Source of the DNA: Gracilaria gracilis
Taxonomy: Eukaryota; Rhodophyta; Florideophyceae; Gracilariales; Gracilariaceae
Assembly: GCA_030374805.1 (NCBI GenBank)
Contig: JARGSG010000019.1
Coordinates: forward strand, 186,001 to 250,000
DNA length: 64,000 nucleotides
Reading direction: 5' to 3'
Shown piece by piece: positions 44,590 to 55,013 of this stretch. Made by a program: the position numbers and the translations under genes. Below the pieces are notes generated by a model, which worked only from the letters and a program-made list of their open reading frames with translations, did no database searches and was not told the origin of the DNA. The stretch's first letter is position 1. Each line of letters begins with the position of its first letter.

Positions 44590-46848
44590 TCCCCGCACCT
44601 TACCAGAACGACACCCGGCTACATCTTACAACGACCTAAGTACCCCGGCACAAGCCCCAAACTATTTACCCTCCCCGTCCCCCATTCCCTTACAATCTCT
44701 CCCCCGACCGTTGCTGCTATACCATCTTTGAACCATATGTATACGGCAACAAAAAGCTCCAATGTGAACCACTCAATCATGGCCACAGCTCGAAGCACAG
44801 ATTCAACACATCACGCCACCGCGTCTCAGATGACCTGCATAGAATCCATCCAACAACGAATTCAAGCCCACCTCCACACTCACAATCCAGATACAGTCCT
44901 GCCACTTTCTCTAACGAATGACCACGAGGAACACCAACTGATGGCCATAAAACAAGCATTCAATTCCGATGTCCTGCTTCCCCCAAAAGAACGCGGAGAC
45001 TTCGCATAGATCAACCCGAAACAAGTCGACCTCCCAGAAGCGCCGGCACCGGACGTTCCACAACGATGGGAGCAGCACCTTCCCAGCCCGTCTCGAAAAC
45101 TCTTCACGGTCTCTCCAGTCACGTCATTCGTGCTCCCTCTGAAGAAGGCATCCATCAAAACACTGTCATCATCAGCACGCCTGTGCTGCGTGAAAGGGGG
45201 GTATACGCCTCTTCTTCGACGTCTAGACCAATCCGGACTTCTCTCCTGGTCCCATATTCCATCGGAGAGTCCGGAAGAGAAACGTCTCGCAGACTATCTC
45301 ACGATGACTTTTTTTGCCGTAATCAAAACCCAAGACACGCCGCGCTTCATCCGCTGGCCTGTTCACCAAAATCTCCTCATGCCTGATCCCCCCTACACGC
45401 CCCTTCCAACCCCCGACCTTTTCAAGAATGTCACTCAAACCTCCGCCCCGCTCGCCTCCATCTTCCTGGACATAGCGAACATGTTTCACAACATTCGTCT
45501 CCCAGAGTGGCTTTCGCGTCTTTTCACACTGCCGCCCGTTCACTATGGAAACCTACCGGGCCACCTCCGGAGAAAAATCCAGAACACTCTACCCCACCGA
45601 CCAAAGCAAAAAGACCTGGTTCGCCCGATGCAACGCACACTACCAATGGGTTTCAAATGGGCCGTCCACATATCTCACCACCTCATCTCTTCCGCCATTC
45701 GTGAAGCATATCAATCTATCCATCTCCGACTCCCAATCTCTACAACAATTCCCCACTTGCTTCCCGTCCTCACTCCGTCAAGCCTGCCTCATGTACTAAC
45801 AAAGCACTACGTACTACTCCTTCACATAATCGATGATGTTAACGTTATCTTCGCGGGATGGGAAGCACAATTGATAGACATGCTTCACGAGGAAATTCTG
45901 AGATCTATGGCAAATCGCCAGCTACCCATCAAATGGTCCGAATCCTCAGTCATAGGACAACCAGAGTGCACAAAGATCACCTTCATAGGCTGGGAGTGGG
46001 ACCTTAAAGCCGGCCGCATTGCCGCATCCCCAGCCAAGCTGCACCTAGTGTCTCAAGGTTTGAAACACACTGCAAGCGCTTTGGAAAACGCCCAACAACT
46101 GCCTCTCAATCTCAATGCAGTGAGATGCATCCAGAGCGTCGTTGGAAAGGCGACGTGGCTCACCCTTGGAAACAGGCCGCTGCTGTCGCTGCTTTTCGAA
46201 ACTTTTCGCCTTCTCTCCCAGCGCTACGGCGCTAACTACTTGCTCTCGCGCACGGCAAACGAGCTCAAGCTTCTCGCAAATTTGCTTCCCCTCTCCCGCT
46301 TCTCGCTTCGCACGCCATGGACCTCAACCGTCATCGCCTTTGACGTCTCAAAACAGAAAGGCGCTGTGGTCTACACCTCCGTGCCGACGTCGCGCCTGGA
46401 GGAACTCTGGGCATCAGGAACACTTCCGGCGTCGAGCCAGTGTAGGGGGGAAAGTCAAACTGAGCCCGATGAAGACAGCAACAAGAAATCAACCAGCCAT
46501 GGAGGCATGAGAAACTGCGCGCTCGGGGCCTTCGTTCGGGGTTGCAGCTGGAAGACCGCTTTCTCCTACGCATGGGAGCGCGACGAACATATAAATATAT
46601 TAGAGGGAGAAACAGCAGTACTGGCAATCCGTTGGCCTATTTCACGCCAAATTACGAAAAAAAGATTGGTATTGCTCTCCGACTCCGCCGTCGTCACTGG
46701 GGCCCCTAACAAAAGGCGATCGTCGAGCATGCCTCTGAATCGCGTCGCCAAAAAATTCGGTGCGGCATGCCTAGCAGCGGACATTCTCGCCATAGTGGCA
46801 TATATCCACACATCGCAAAACCCAGCCGACAAGCCTACCCGAAACTAG
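44590..46848 (+). CDS. RT/RNase H of the split-repeat retroelement
   Basis: One frame with a single TAG at 45007-45009; downstream it is open for over 600 codons. RT motifs: SIFLDIANMFHNI (catalytic Asp), RTLPMGFKWAVHI, LLHIIDDVNVIFAG (Asp-Asp; IDD in place of the usual Y-X-DD) and KITFIGWEWDL. RNase H: STVIAFDVSKQKGAVVY (first Asp), LEGETAVLAIRW (Glu), VLLSDSAVVTGA (Asp) and the end SQNPADKPTRN. DIRS-like elements have this RT/RNase H fusion without protease or integrase. The TAG lies upstream of the RT core, so the downstream part may still be the product of an internal start. It overlaps the recombinase frame by about 80 bases. Confidence 0.85.
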
Positions 46849-48095
46849 CAATATTCCAAAGCGTCTCACAGTCCTATGGCACAAAACTCTCCCCTGCCGC
46901 CGCTATGCTCGGCCGCCTTCTCGACCGGCAACCCGACGTAATCGCGAGGGGCAGGCGATGCCTCTCCACCGCAGCGTGTACAATCCAAAATGCACTAGTG
47001 GCAATCACCCCCCCACCTAAAGTGCCGATGCCCGCCGATGATTTCTTTGCCGAAAACCACCTCATCGCTCTTACTCTCAAGCCGCAAACAATCACGAGGT
47101 ACTGTAAAGCTCTTGAAAACTTTATCGCAAAACACGGCAGCTGCTTCGCCAACCTCCACACTCTGAACTCAACCTTAGAGAACCAAATTACATCCTTACC
47201 TTTAGAAGACCCAAGGGCTGCTCGCAAACAGAAGATATCGAACCTTCTCAGCATGATGTACATTGCAGATGCACGAACCAAGTTAGGCTTCCCTCTGGCA
47301 CAGCGGAGTTTAAAGGGATGGAACAAATGGCATAAGCCGAATCCACTGACACCGTTAACAGAGGATATTGCTTATGCCGCGACCATGAAACTTCTCAATG
47401 AGAAAAATTGTGAAGCAGCCTTATGTATGATTATCTCTTTGGCAGAGTACCTTTGAAACAGTGAGGCTCTTTTTCTGTCATTGGAAAACATCGCTCTTCC
47501 AGGAGACCGAAGAGTGGCTGATTACGGACCGAAAACCGCTGGCATCACAATCGTCGACGCAGAAACCGGACCTCTTCAGTTTGTTCGTATAAAAGATACC
47601 GTTTGCATTTCAATTCTCAGTTGTTACCTCCATAAATTGTGGACGGGAAGGAAACATGTCTTTAGCATTTTCTACGCAACGTACGCATTGCAAATGAAAC
47701 AGGCTATACAGAAGTTATATTTGTTTTATTCTAAATTCACTACGCATTTCGCACGTATTGAAGGGGCTTTTCATGATTTTATGAAAGGAAAACCTGCAAA
47801 CAACATCGCGTTAATGGGTAGATGAAATTGTTTGAGCTCGTTGCGTCACTATCTCACCACCGGGAGGGCATGGATGATGAAAATGAATATTAGGGAAGAA
47901 GATGCAGAATGCATCAAGCAGCTTCGCACGAAATTGGTGGCGATTGCTTCACGCTACCGCACTCGTGTTCAGGCAAACACATTCTTGGGGTTGGGCTGGA
48001 CTGGCGCTAAGCAGCGCCAGGAGGCAGCATTGATATGCTCTTTGCTGCTGAAACAGCTACAGCAATGCAAGAAAGCTCACCTTGCCAAAGCTTGA
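46767..48095 (+). pseudogene. Tyrosine recombinase of the split-repeat retroelement
   Basis: Same family as 24034-25221. One frame throughout with two TGA stops. The first (47454-47456) replaces the catalytic Arg of the YLRAGE motif (here Tyr-Leu-stop). The second (47823-47825) replaces the Trp of GRW. Remaining catalytic parts: DAETGP, TTHFARIEGA (His and Arg) and LSSLRHYLTTG (Tyr). The C-terminal end (GAKQRQEAALICSLLLKQL) is encoded inside repeat B1, so the repeat is under coding constraint. Both stops are single-base changes, so inactivation is recent. Confidence 0.85.
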
Positions 48096-48108
48096 ACCGA
48101 TTAAAATA
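47992..48108 (+). repeat. Split direct repeat B1
   Basis: 117 bp from TGGGCTGGACTGGCGC to ATTAAAATA, overlapping the recombinase C-terminus and stop. Matches B2 at 48317-48433. Confidence 0.9.
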
Positions 48109-48280
48109 ATTGGATTTTGAGGCACGCGGAGAAGGCTTTATTTGTAGGGTCAAGCGCACCAGCTCCACCGCTCGTCGCTGCCGAGAACGCTCACGGCCGA
48201 CTCCGCGCCTCGTGGAGCCGTGCGCTTAACCGCTTTGCAATTACAGCCGCCGCCGCGGCCTCTCTTCGCTTTTTTTTCCC
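48109..48280 (+). repeat. Split direct repeat A2
   Basis: Follows B1 without a gap and matches A1 (42051-42232). Confidence 0.88.
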
Positions 48281-48316
48281 GCCCCCCCACTCCTAGCTAT
48301 CGCTTGCGCTGTTTGC

Positions 48317-48433
48317 TGGGCTGGACTGGCGCTAAGCAGCGCCAGAAGGCAGCATTGATATGCTCTTTGCTGCTGAAACAGCTACAGCAATGCAAGAAAG
48401 CTCACCTTGCCAAAGCTTGAACCGATTAAAATA
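48317..48433 (+). repeat. Split direct repeat B2
   Basis: 117 bp, nearly identical to B1 (47992-48108). Right end of the element. Confidence 0.9.
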
Positions 48434-49314
48434 AAAAGAATCTTCTTCTCGTTTTTCCAAATTGCCATTGACAATGGGTTTTCGGATTTTTGAACCGCCG
48501 TCGCCGTGTTTGGCCTCCGTACAACGGAGTCCGTAGGAGTCCCGTACGCTTACTCGTTTCGCCTCGTCCGCAGGATTGCGGATCGAGTTCAGGCAAGGGA
48601 GGCAAGGAGCACGTGCCTCTACCTTTCGCATCTTAATCTAGGTCGTATTGGGACAAGAAGGCAAGTTCTGCGTTCAAAGGGCTCGATGGCAGCGTTGCGG
48701 AGTTACCTCACGTCAGACGGATCTTTTGTCGTCCCAGGATGGCATGCAGTCTGTACCTGCTTGCACTATCACCAGCGCGCCTGGTCCGGCGGTCCCTAGA
48801 CAGTCATAAACTCAAGCCCTCGCGTCTTTTCGAAAGTCACTGGTGGAGAGAAGACAGAAGGGGGATTCGCTTCTGCTTGAATTTGCCTGCTCGCGCGCCC
48901 GCAACGGCGCTCGCGCTCCCAATAGCTCTTCTAACCTTCTTTTCTCCACACCTCAGTTAAATGCGCTCACGATGTTGGATTCTGCGGACCCCTGTGCGCA
49001 GTTCCTACGCCACTAAGACAGTGGTGGTACGGGCTGCTGGAACGGGAACGCCTCACGCTTGTGTCGCTATCACTTTGAGATGGCCGCTCTACGGACACAG
49101 TGTCGGGCCGGCGTGCAGTGCTGAAGAAGAAGATTGATCTCTTGAAGTTATGCAATACCCATGAGGGCCACGCATCGAGACGAAACCTCTACTGAGAAGC
49201 TCCGTACCAAACACACGGTCTATGAATATGAGAACTCCGGCTTTGATGGTGGCTCCAATTGACAATTCCATTACTAGCCATGCGCCACAGGCAATGAAAT
49301 GGCTTCGTGTTGGT
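48434..49314. other. No gene recognised
   Basis: Contains an open plus-strand frame (48506-48799, about 97 codons, LGRIGTRRQVLRSKGSM) and another at 48739-48960. Neither shows a family I know. Probably repeat fragments or host non-coding sequence. Confidence 0.4.
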
Positions 49315-49885
49315 TCAGTATGGAAACATTTCTTCGACTCTTACGGCGAGGTCCGGGAAGGCAGCAGGGCTTATGACGCCACTCGAGAAAGCTGTCATCT
49401 GCATGTAACGCTCTTCTTTTGGGCTCTGGAGGACTTGCACGCTACGGCTCTCCAAATTTACAATCCAATACTCCTAGATACCTACTGAGGCGGACAGCTT
49501 GAGCTTGTCTTTGCTGTCGTAGTTGAGGGTGGATTTTGACGCCTCAACAAGTAGGAGAATAACACTGGGTGAGGGCTTACGGGTGTTGTAATCTTTGATG
49601 ACTCCCGAAGCAACGACCATGTCCGGTTCTGGTTCCGCGTTCGTTTTCTAGAGTGTAATCGGATCGGCCTTTGCGAACCACTGCACGGTTTTCAAGTGCT
49701 TTGAAAAATGTCTGGAAGAGAATATTCACGGTAGAGATGTGTTCAACCGATTGAGGAGGCATTACCACAAGGTGGCCACGGATAAGTTCACCGCGAACGT
49801 TGTCCAGAAAGCTGGTCTCAATCAACTCATGATACTGTTCAACAGTCAAACCCACAGGATCACGGATTCCAGTAGTGCGCATCAT
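49315..49885 (-). pseudogene. Uma2-family (DUF820) endonuclease-fold pseudogene
   Basis: Minus strand from ATG 49885 (MMRTTGIRDPVG) to TGA at 49315, about 190 codons, the usual length of this family. In order: LTVEQYHELIE, RGELIRGHLVVMPPQSVEH, then a one-base shift near 49650, AEPEPDMVVASG with the conserved Pro-Asp, LLLVEASKSTLNYD (the Glu-X-Ser of the PD-(D/E)XK-like site), an in-frame TAG near 49478, then EYWIVNLESRSVQV and SPAAFPDLAVRVEEMF at the end. The family is abundant in cyanobacteria and other bacteria and occurs sporadically in algae. Both lesions are single-base. It is probably a horizontally acquired gene or a mobile bacterial-type gene, now decayed. Function of the family is unproven. 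Confidence 0.82.
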
Positions 49886-50410
49886 TCCGAGTCTACACCT
49901 ATTGCGTGGGGAAGCCGTTCGGTGAGGTGGGCGCTGCGAAACAGACAAGCGTGCAACACCGTGGAAAAGACGAGACTGGCATAGAGGGGTTCCTTGAATG
50001 AAGCACCAGCTTGACAACATGTAGTTCATCGCTGGGAGAAGATACACCGAGTTTCAGACGGCAAGCCGGCAGGAACAGAAAGCAACTCGGTTTGAACGAC
50101 TCGCGGGATGGCAATGAGAGAGTAGAAAAAGCCTTTCGAGAGAAGGGGTATCTCAGAAAGACAAGGTGGGACCAGCTGTCCTGCCCTCGTGACGAAGGCA
50201 AGAAGAGCTTGTTACTCGTTACTCGGGCCGAGCTCAAACCGCAAAACAGAGGAACCTTTTGATGAAGAAGTCCCCTTCTTTAAGAGAAAGAACTATCTCT
50301 AGATAGAACTACTGCCGCCTCGAAATCAGGGGCGACTGACCATAATATAGAAGAAGAAGAAGTCCCAGCCCTCTTGAGAGGGCTCCCAGTCAGAATAGAT
50401 ATGCACTACT
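49886..50410. other. No gene seen
   Basis: Upstream of the Uma2 relic. Contains a short palindrome AGCCCTCTTGAGAGGGCT near 50366. Frames on both strands are short and unfamiliar. Confidence 0.5.
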
Positions 50411-50412
50411 AT

Positions 50413-50461
50413 GAGCGGCGTTTATCATACTGCATATTATACAGTATGATAAACGCCGCTC
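50413..50461. repeat. Perfect 20-bp inverted repeat (hairpin)
   Basis: GAGCGGCGTTTATCATACTG at 50413-50432 and its exact complement at 50442-50461, with the 9-base loop CATATTATA. It could fold as a cruciform or RNA hairpin or be a short foldback element. No gene ends right at it. Confidence 0.85.
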
Positions 50462-50810
50462 TTCCCCATCCTTAGCTGTCCTCCCCTTCCGCCTATATAC
50501 CCTCAGCTGTCCTCGCCTCTTGCCTCCCCATGTTCAGCTGCCCTCTCCTCCCGTGTCCCCATCCTTCATCTCGTGCGGGTTGCGAAAACAGGTCCGTTCT
50601 ACCGTTGTAAAAATGTCCCTGCTTATGGCCCATTCCCCTTGGTGCAAGTGAATACTTGAGTATTCACACTCTACACGTAGTTGGAAGAGTTTCTGCGTAC
50701 ATTATTCTGTTCATCTGTCGAGATCTTTCAATAAACTTTTCTCCATTATTCTCTTTGTCCGAAATTCTTCTTGCAGCCCTTCTTTGCCATGCTATCTGCC
50801 TCGCTATCGC

Positions 50811-51282
50811 TTATTTCCTTGCCCTGCTTGCAATACTTCTGTTACGTCGTTGTTCTACTACCTGTAGCAGCATTCGGTATGTCAAAGGTCGTTTGAATCT
50901 TCCCTTTCTTTTTTGTTCTTCAACGATGGAACATACGTCTCCAATTGGATGAAGCCATTGCAATTTTGTTCCAGGTGGGAAACCTTGGAAGATTTCAAGT
51001 ATGTACACTATTCTTTTCATCTGTTCTAACATATTGACAATGTCGATTTCAGTGATACCCTGTGGATCAAATACGAGAGGCACCAAAGAATGCACAGTGG
51101 TTCTTTATAACCCAACGAAAGTCGCCTTCTTCAAAACAGAAGCTTATCACTCTTAGGTATCCCACCATGGGCGCACATCGAACACTAATGTCCTGTTCAT
51201 ATACTTTGGGTACCAAGTCAGTGTGGAATTTCAAAGAACGAACTAGTGGATACCATGGCGAAAGAGGCATTGAAGATCCCAT
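50811..51282 (-). CDS. Unassigned minus-strand ORF pair
   Basis: 51282-51067 (71 codons, LKFHTDLVPKVYEQDISVRC, FEEGDFRWVIKNHC) and 51095-50811 (94 codons, EIDIVNMLEQMKRIVYILEIFQGFPPG) overlap in different frames. They may be one broken gene or two exons. No domain recognised. The neighbouring LINE tail is on the other strand. Confidence 0.25.
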
Positions 51283-51379
51283 TATGTGAACAGATAAGAG
51301 TTCCTATAGACCTCGCAAAAGTGAGAAGGAGGGTTCTCGACTAAGTAATTCAGTATCGCTCATTTCAGAGTTACCGGAC

Positions 51380-51713
51380 GAGTTTGAGAATATTCTTTCT
51401 CAGAGAGAAGCAGAAACGGCTTTGGCACAGATCTATGTGGGACATACGCCAAGTTTGCACCCTCTTGGATCTCATTTATTTGGGAAGAAGCTGGTTTGTA
51501 ACTGTAGGCCTGGTGTTCTGAATGATGTGGACCATTACCTGCTCAGATGCCCTAAGAGAAACTTGTCAAGACGCTTTTGTCTCCTAGTCGTGAACGCCAG
51601 GAAAAATTCGTTCCTAGTATTGTCAGAAAATGGCCCGTTAGAGTGTTGGCCTCTCTGGTAAGAGAGCGTTTCTTTGAGCAGAAACGTTCTGCACCAAGCC
51701 ATAATTAAGCTAG
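51380..51713 (+). pseudogene. LINE ORF2 C-terminal end (plus strand)
   Basis: Contains YVGHTPSLHPLGSHLFGKK, then a C-X-C...H-X4-C motif (CNCRPGV, DVDHYLLRCP). After a one-base shift near 51600 comes VRKWPVRVLASLVRERFF and a stop at about 51713. The same order ends the minus-strand LINE at 54836-54198 (CTCGTAVKKDVDHVLFRCP, IKQWPLRFLAFFKRE). It is therefore the 3' end of a non-LTR retrotransposon ORF2, 5'-truncated as usual. Confidence 0.7.
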
Positions 51714-51747
51714 TGCACTCATAAACAGAGAGAGAGATCGAACACTA

Positions 51748-52731
51748 TCAATCAAAAAACACCGTTGCGGTGGGGAGCGACTCACAACGTCGACAAATGA
51801 AAACATATAGGTTATCCCCGCCCTGCAGCAAAAGTCCCGCACCCTTCACAGATGAGTACACTCTGCTTCCGTTTTCATCTCTCACCACGTCGCTCGGAGC
51901 CCAGCGATATCCACTAATACCGTCCCCCCAATCAGAACTGGCGATGGTCAACAAATGTCTCATCTCGACTCCGCAAGTGCACACTGGGACTTCCAAATCT
52001 TCTTCAAACGCAAAACTATCGTACCCGCCCACTTTTGAAGTAGGGGATGCAGAGAACAACCTCTGGTAAGTATGGTTACGGTATTCATCTGGCAGTCTCA
52101 TTGCCCCAAAGTCAGGTTGTGCATTTTCTCGCAGCCATGCATCAATGGTATCTAACGACGTTCCGTGTGGCAGAAGAGGCGTTTCTGTTACGCGTTCCGG
52201 GTGTATATCACATTCCATAGGAATGTGTTTTTCGAAATCATACGAACAGGGCATCTCTGGCGTCGTCTTCAGAGGCCGTGAAATATGTTGAGAATGCCTC
52301 CATCTCGTCGTAATCTTCGGTCCATAGTCACACTCATCGTGAAGTTGCGGGCACCATAGCAACTGGAATAAATCCTTATCGAGCGCAAACTCTAGTTCGC
52401 TCACATCCTCCGCACGTAGCTGAAGAATCGGTACATATGGCATGCAATGTGCGGAACAAACCGGCCATTCTTCGCTTCTCGGCCACGCGATATGACCACC
52501 AACTTTGGAAGCGAAAGGGTTGGGTACATGGCCACGACGAGGATGCAGAAGAACTGCCGTGCGTGTTGGCAGAGAAAAACGGCGCGCTACGTCCACGCGC
52601 GGACGGTAAGTAGTCGGTGGATGGCGTTGGGGTGCATTAGACATGACAAACACAGTCGGTCGCATCAGCTTAGATCTGTTGCAGCGTTCTCCGTAACCTA
52701 CTCTTATGGCGGCACGTGGGATCAAGTGCAT
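51748..52731 (-). CDS. DUF1963 (YwqG-like) protein
   Basis: Intact single-exon frame of 327 codons. The more likely start is the internal ATG at 52644 (MSNAPQRHPPTTYRP), which gives 298 residues. Family features: SKVGGHIAWP with the following EEWPVC, a PYVPILQLRAEDVSEL strand (proline- and Leu-rich part of the fold), a second SKVGGYDSF segment, CTCGVEMRHLLTI, and a C-terminal GGDNLYVFICRRCE strand. DUF1963 proteins have unknown function and are widespread in bacteria and eukaryotes. No signal peptide or membrane segment is seen. It reads as a normal host gene, the only one here without repeats or stops besides the nuclease. Confidence 0.7.
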   Translation of the reverse strand: MHLIPRAAIRVGYGERCNRSKLMRPTVFVMSNAPQRHPPTTYRPRVDVARRFSLPTRTAVLLHPRRGHVPNPFASKVGGHIAWPRSEEWPVCSAHCMPYVPILQLRAEDVSELEFALDKDLFQLLWCPQLHDECDYGPKITTRWRHSQHISRPLKTTPEMPCSYDFEKHIPMECDIHPERVTETPLLPHGTSLDTIDAWLRENAQPDFGAMRLPDEYRNHTYQRLFSASPTSKVGGYDSFAFEEDLEVPVCTCGVEMRHLLTIASSDWGDGISGYRWAPSDVVRDENGSRVYSSVKGAGLLLQGGDNLYVFICRRCESLPTATVFFD

Positions 52732-53280
52732 GCCGTGATCAAAATGTTTTTGGCCTCCGAGAGATGGATGCGGGTATGAAGATCATCTCATCCGGCTGCA
52801 CACGGACGACATCCAAGGACTCCATGCTCAGCATAAGTACTCAGTTGTCCGACGCCCACGGACGACTTCTGCCTTGTCCCCTCTATATTTTCTGTCGAAT
52901 CGTTGCCTCGCACGTCTTGAAATTCTCAAACATTCTCAGCAAGCATCATGATAGGCCCCTGCCTCTTATCAGGAGGGCCCCAGACCTCAGATAAAGAGAC
53001 GCCTCTCTCTCTTTGGACACGTTGGAAGAGTCTTGGGATAATTGGGTCCGTCCGAAAATCCCAAGTCCCAGACGCCAAGTTGACGAGCAAATCAAAAGCG
53101 CGCACGTAGAAGTTCTTGTTGCCGAAGACTTGGCGTCTACACGGTGAGACGGGGTCGGCGGCACCCCGCACAGACGCCAAGTCCCTGGCAACCAGCAGCT
53201 TTCATGTAAGTGAAACGCATTTTTATTTCCCAAACGCATAACAAGATGCCGCGCTGTAGATACGGTTGGTAACGGTTGTA
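52732..53280. other. No gene recognised
   Basis: Upstream of the DUF1963 gene. A minus-strand frame (53180-52926) contains GNKNFYVRAFDLLVNLASG but has no recognisable family. The motif GACGCCAAGT recurs near 53080 and 53175. Confidence 0.35.
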
Positions 53281-53960
53281 GCGTTTTACCCCGCACCAAA
53301 ACTTGCTGCTAGCTAGCGGCCAACGACGCGCCGGCACGGGGCGCAGGTGGCGCTGCTGCGGCGCTGCCTGAGCGACGAGTCGATGTTCGCGCGCCGAGCG
53401 TCGCCCACAATCCAAAACGCGGTGCGGCGGCTGTACGAGCCCGCGGACGGCGTGGATCACGGTTGCGTGTCGGTAGCCCTGTACGGCACATTTAAGCCGG
53501 TAGCGTCCGGCGCGATTCTGCTCGCGGTGTTGGGCGACTTGGCGCGATCCGAGAGCGAGCGTGTGTGGTAGCTGTGCGTGCAGCATTTCAACAGTGTGGC
53601 GGCAGTGCCGTTGTGGTTGAGCGCGTTTGGCTTGCGCAACGCACGCGCGCCGCCGCCGTGGAGGCTTATCACCAGCTGTCGCGGCTGCTGAGCGAGCTGG
53701 TACATGCGCGCGTGCACCCGCTGGCAAAGTGCGGCGGTGGTGACGGCGACGGCGGCAACAAGTGCGCGATGGACTTGGTGGCGCGCGCGGGGCACGGCGG
53801 CGATGCGTCGGGGTCCAACGGGGTGTAGGTGCTGCTGACGCCGCTGGCGCTGACGGTGGCCAAGTTGGTTGCGAAAACGGCGACGACGGCAGTAGCTGTG
53901 CCAGGTGAGGCGGTGCTCGGCGCGCTGCAGCATCTTACCCGAAACAGCTGGTGCATCCTG
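53281..53960 (+). pseudogene. GC-rich gene remnant, unknown
   Basis: Much more GC-rich than its surroundings. A plus frame from about 53340 reads VALLRRCLSDESMFARRASP and TFKPVASGAILLAVLGDLA to a TAG at 53569. A neighbouring frame continues with AAVEAYHQLSRLLSELVHARV to 53828. The pattern of helices suggests a fragment of a larger helical-repeat protein. No family is recognised. Composition suggests an old host exon or a captured fragment. Confidence 0.3.
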
Positions 53961-54197
53961 AACAGATCTTGGACAATGGAGTGATGGGAACGCTAGATAT
54001 GCATAAACGAAAAATACCTGAAACGGTTACACTAGCTTTCGTGTAACCCTGCTGGAACTGTCCTGGTGAGCTCAAGGAGTTCTCCCCTTGGAATCTGAGA
54101 CTCTCGGCTTGATCGGACAGACCCATTCTTCTTCTTTAGTGTGGTCAGCCGCCTCTGATTCCGAGGCGGTCGAAGAACTATCTATTGATGTTTGTGT

Positions 54198-54836
54198 CTA
54201 AAGGTGGTTCTCTCTCTTAAAGAAGGCCAAAAACCGTAACGGCCACTGCTTGATCATATCAACTAACGATTTGTCTTTCCGTTCCTCAAGCGCCGGTAGT
54301 TCGTCACGCCGGGCTTTGTTTGTTAGTGGACAGCGAAAAAGAACATGATCTACGTCTTTCTTAACCGCCGTGCCACAGGTGCAGCGTAGCACCTTTCCGT
54401 TCAGATACGAGCTCACCGGGTGGAGCTTTGGAACGTGCCGAGTGGCAAACTGCGCCAACGTTACCTCCGATAGCCTCAACATCTTTTCATCCCCATGTTC
54501 GTCTCTCTCGACTGGTGATACACTTTTACTCCGCACTTTGAGCCTTACCCTCGCCATTACGTCCATCATGTCCACAGGAGTCTGCATTTGTTATGTAAGA
54601 GAAAGTTTGAGGCCTGATTTAGCAAGCGCATCGACACTGTCATTTCGGAAAACTCCGCAGTGACTTGGTGCCCAACATACGTACACAGAAGAATGACGAC
54701 TCACGCTGTGAAGCGTGAATGCCAAATCCTGAAGGCTCCTGCTTTTAAACCGAAGATTCTCTTGTAGTGCCTCGACTAACGCCAAAGAATCCGAAATGGA
54801 CGGACCCATTGTGTCCCCTCTATCGACGTGGTTCAC
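54198..54836 (-). pseudogene. LINE ORF2 C-terminal end with RNase H (minus strand)
   Basis: One frame with a single stop at 54591. RNase H part: SISDSLALVEALQ (catalytic Asp) and VCWAPSHCGVFRNDSVDALAKSG (the His and Asp). After the stop: LAQFATRHVPKLHPVSSYLNGK, then C-X-C...H-X4-C (CTCGTAVKKDVDHVLFRCP) and IKQWPLRFLAFFKRE. This is the end of a non-LTR retrotransposon ORF2 of a clade that carries RNase H. It is 5'-truncated. Confidence 0.78.
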
Positions 54837-54889
54837 CTCGAGTTCTTCTTCTTTATTGTGGACAACAGTTCCTTATTCCGGTACTGTAG

Positions 54890-55010
54890 TAGAGCTTCAG
54901 AGGACGCTCTCTCTCTTTAAATAAGCCAAGAACTTCTGAGGGTCCTATCCAATAAGAGACTTGATGGACGTTTTCACCTCGAATGGACGTGAAGGTCCTC
55001 GAGTGCTTCA
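54890..55010 (-). pseudogene. Third LINE 3' end (minus strand)
   Basis: Minus-strand codons give SIKSLIG, a stop, then PQKFLAYLKRE, the same final motif as at 54240-54200. The preceding TTCTTCTTCTTT-like tract also resembles the one at 54127. It is a second, shorter 5'-truncated insertion of the same family behind the first. Confidence 0.55.
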
Positions 55011-55013
55011 GGT

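Larger units (their letters stand above)
42051..48433 (+). mobile_element. PAT-like tyrosine-recombinase retrotransposon with split direct repeats
   Basis: The order is A1 (42051-42232), gag, RT/RNase H, tyrosine recombinase, B1 (47992-48108), A2 (48109-48280), unmatched spacer, B2 (48317-48433). A1 matches A2, and B1 matches B2 almost base for base. B1 and A2 abut directly. This is the split-direct-repeat layout known from PAT, kangaroo and Ngaro elements, where repeats allow a circular intermediate that is integrated by the recombinase. No target duplication is expected or seen. Gag is intact, RT/RNase H has one upstream stop and the recombinase two stops, so the copy is young but dead. Confidence 0.9.

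Noticed and set aside
53137..53727. 196-codon minus-strand ORF in the GC-rich region
   Set aside because: High GC lengthens frames on both strands. Neither strand shows a domain, and the plus strand looks slightly more protein-like.
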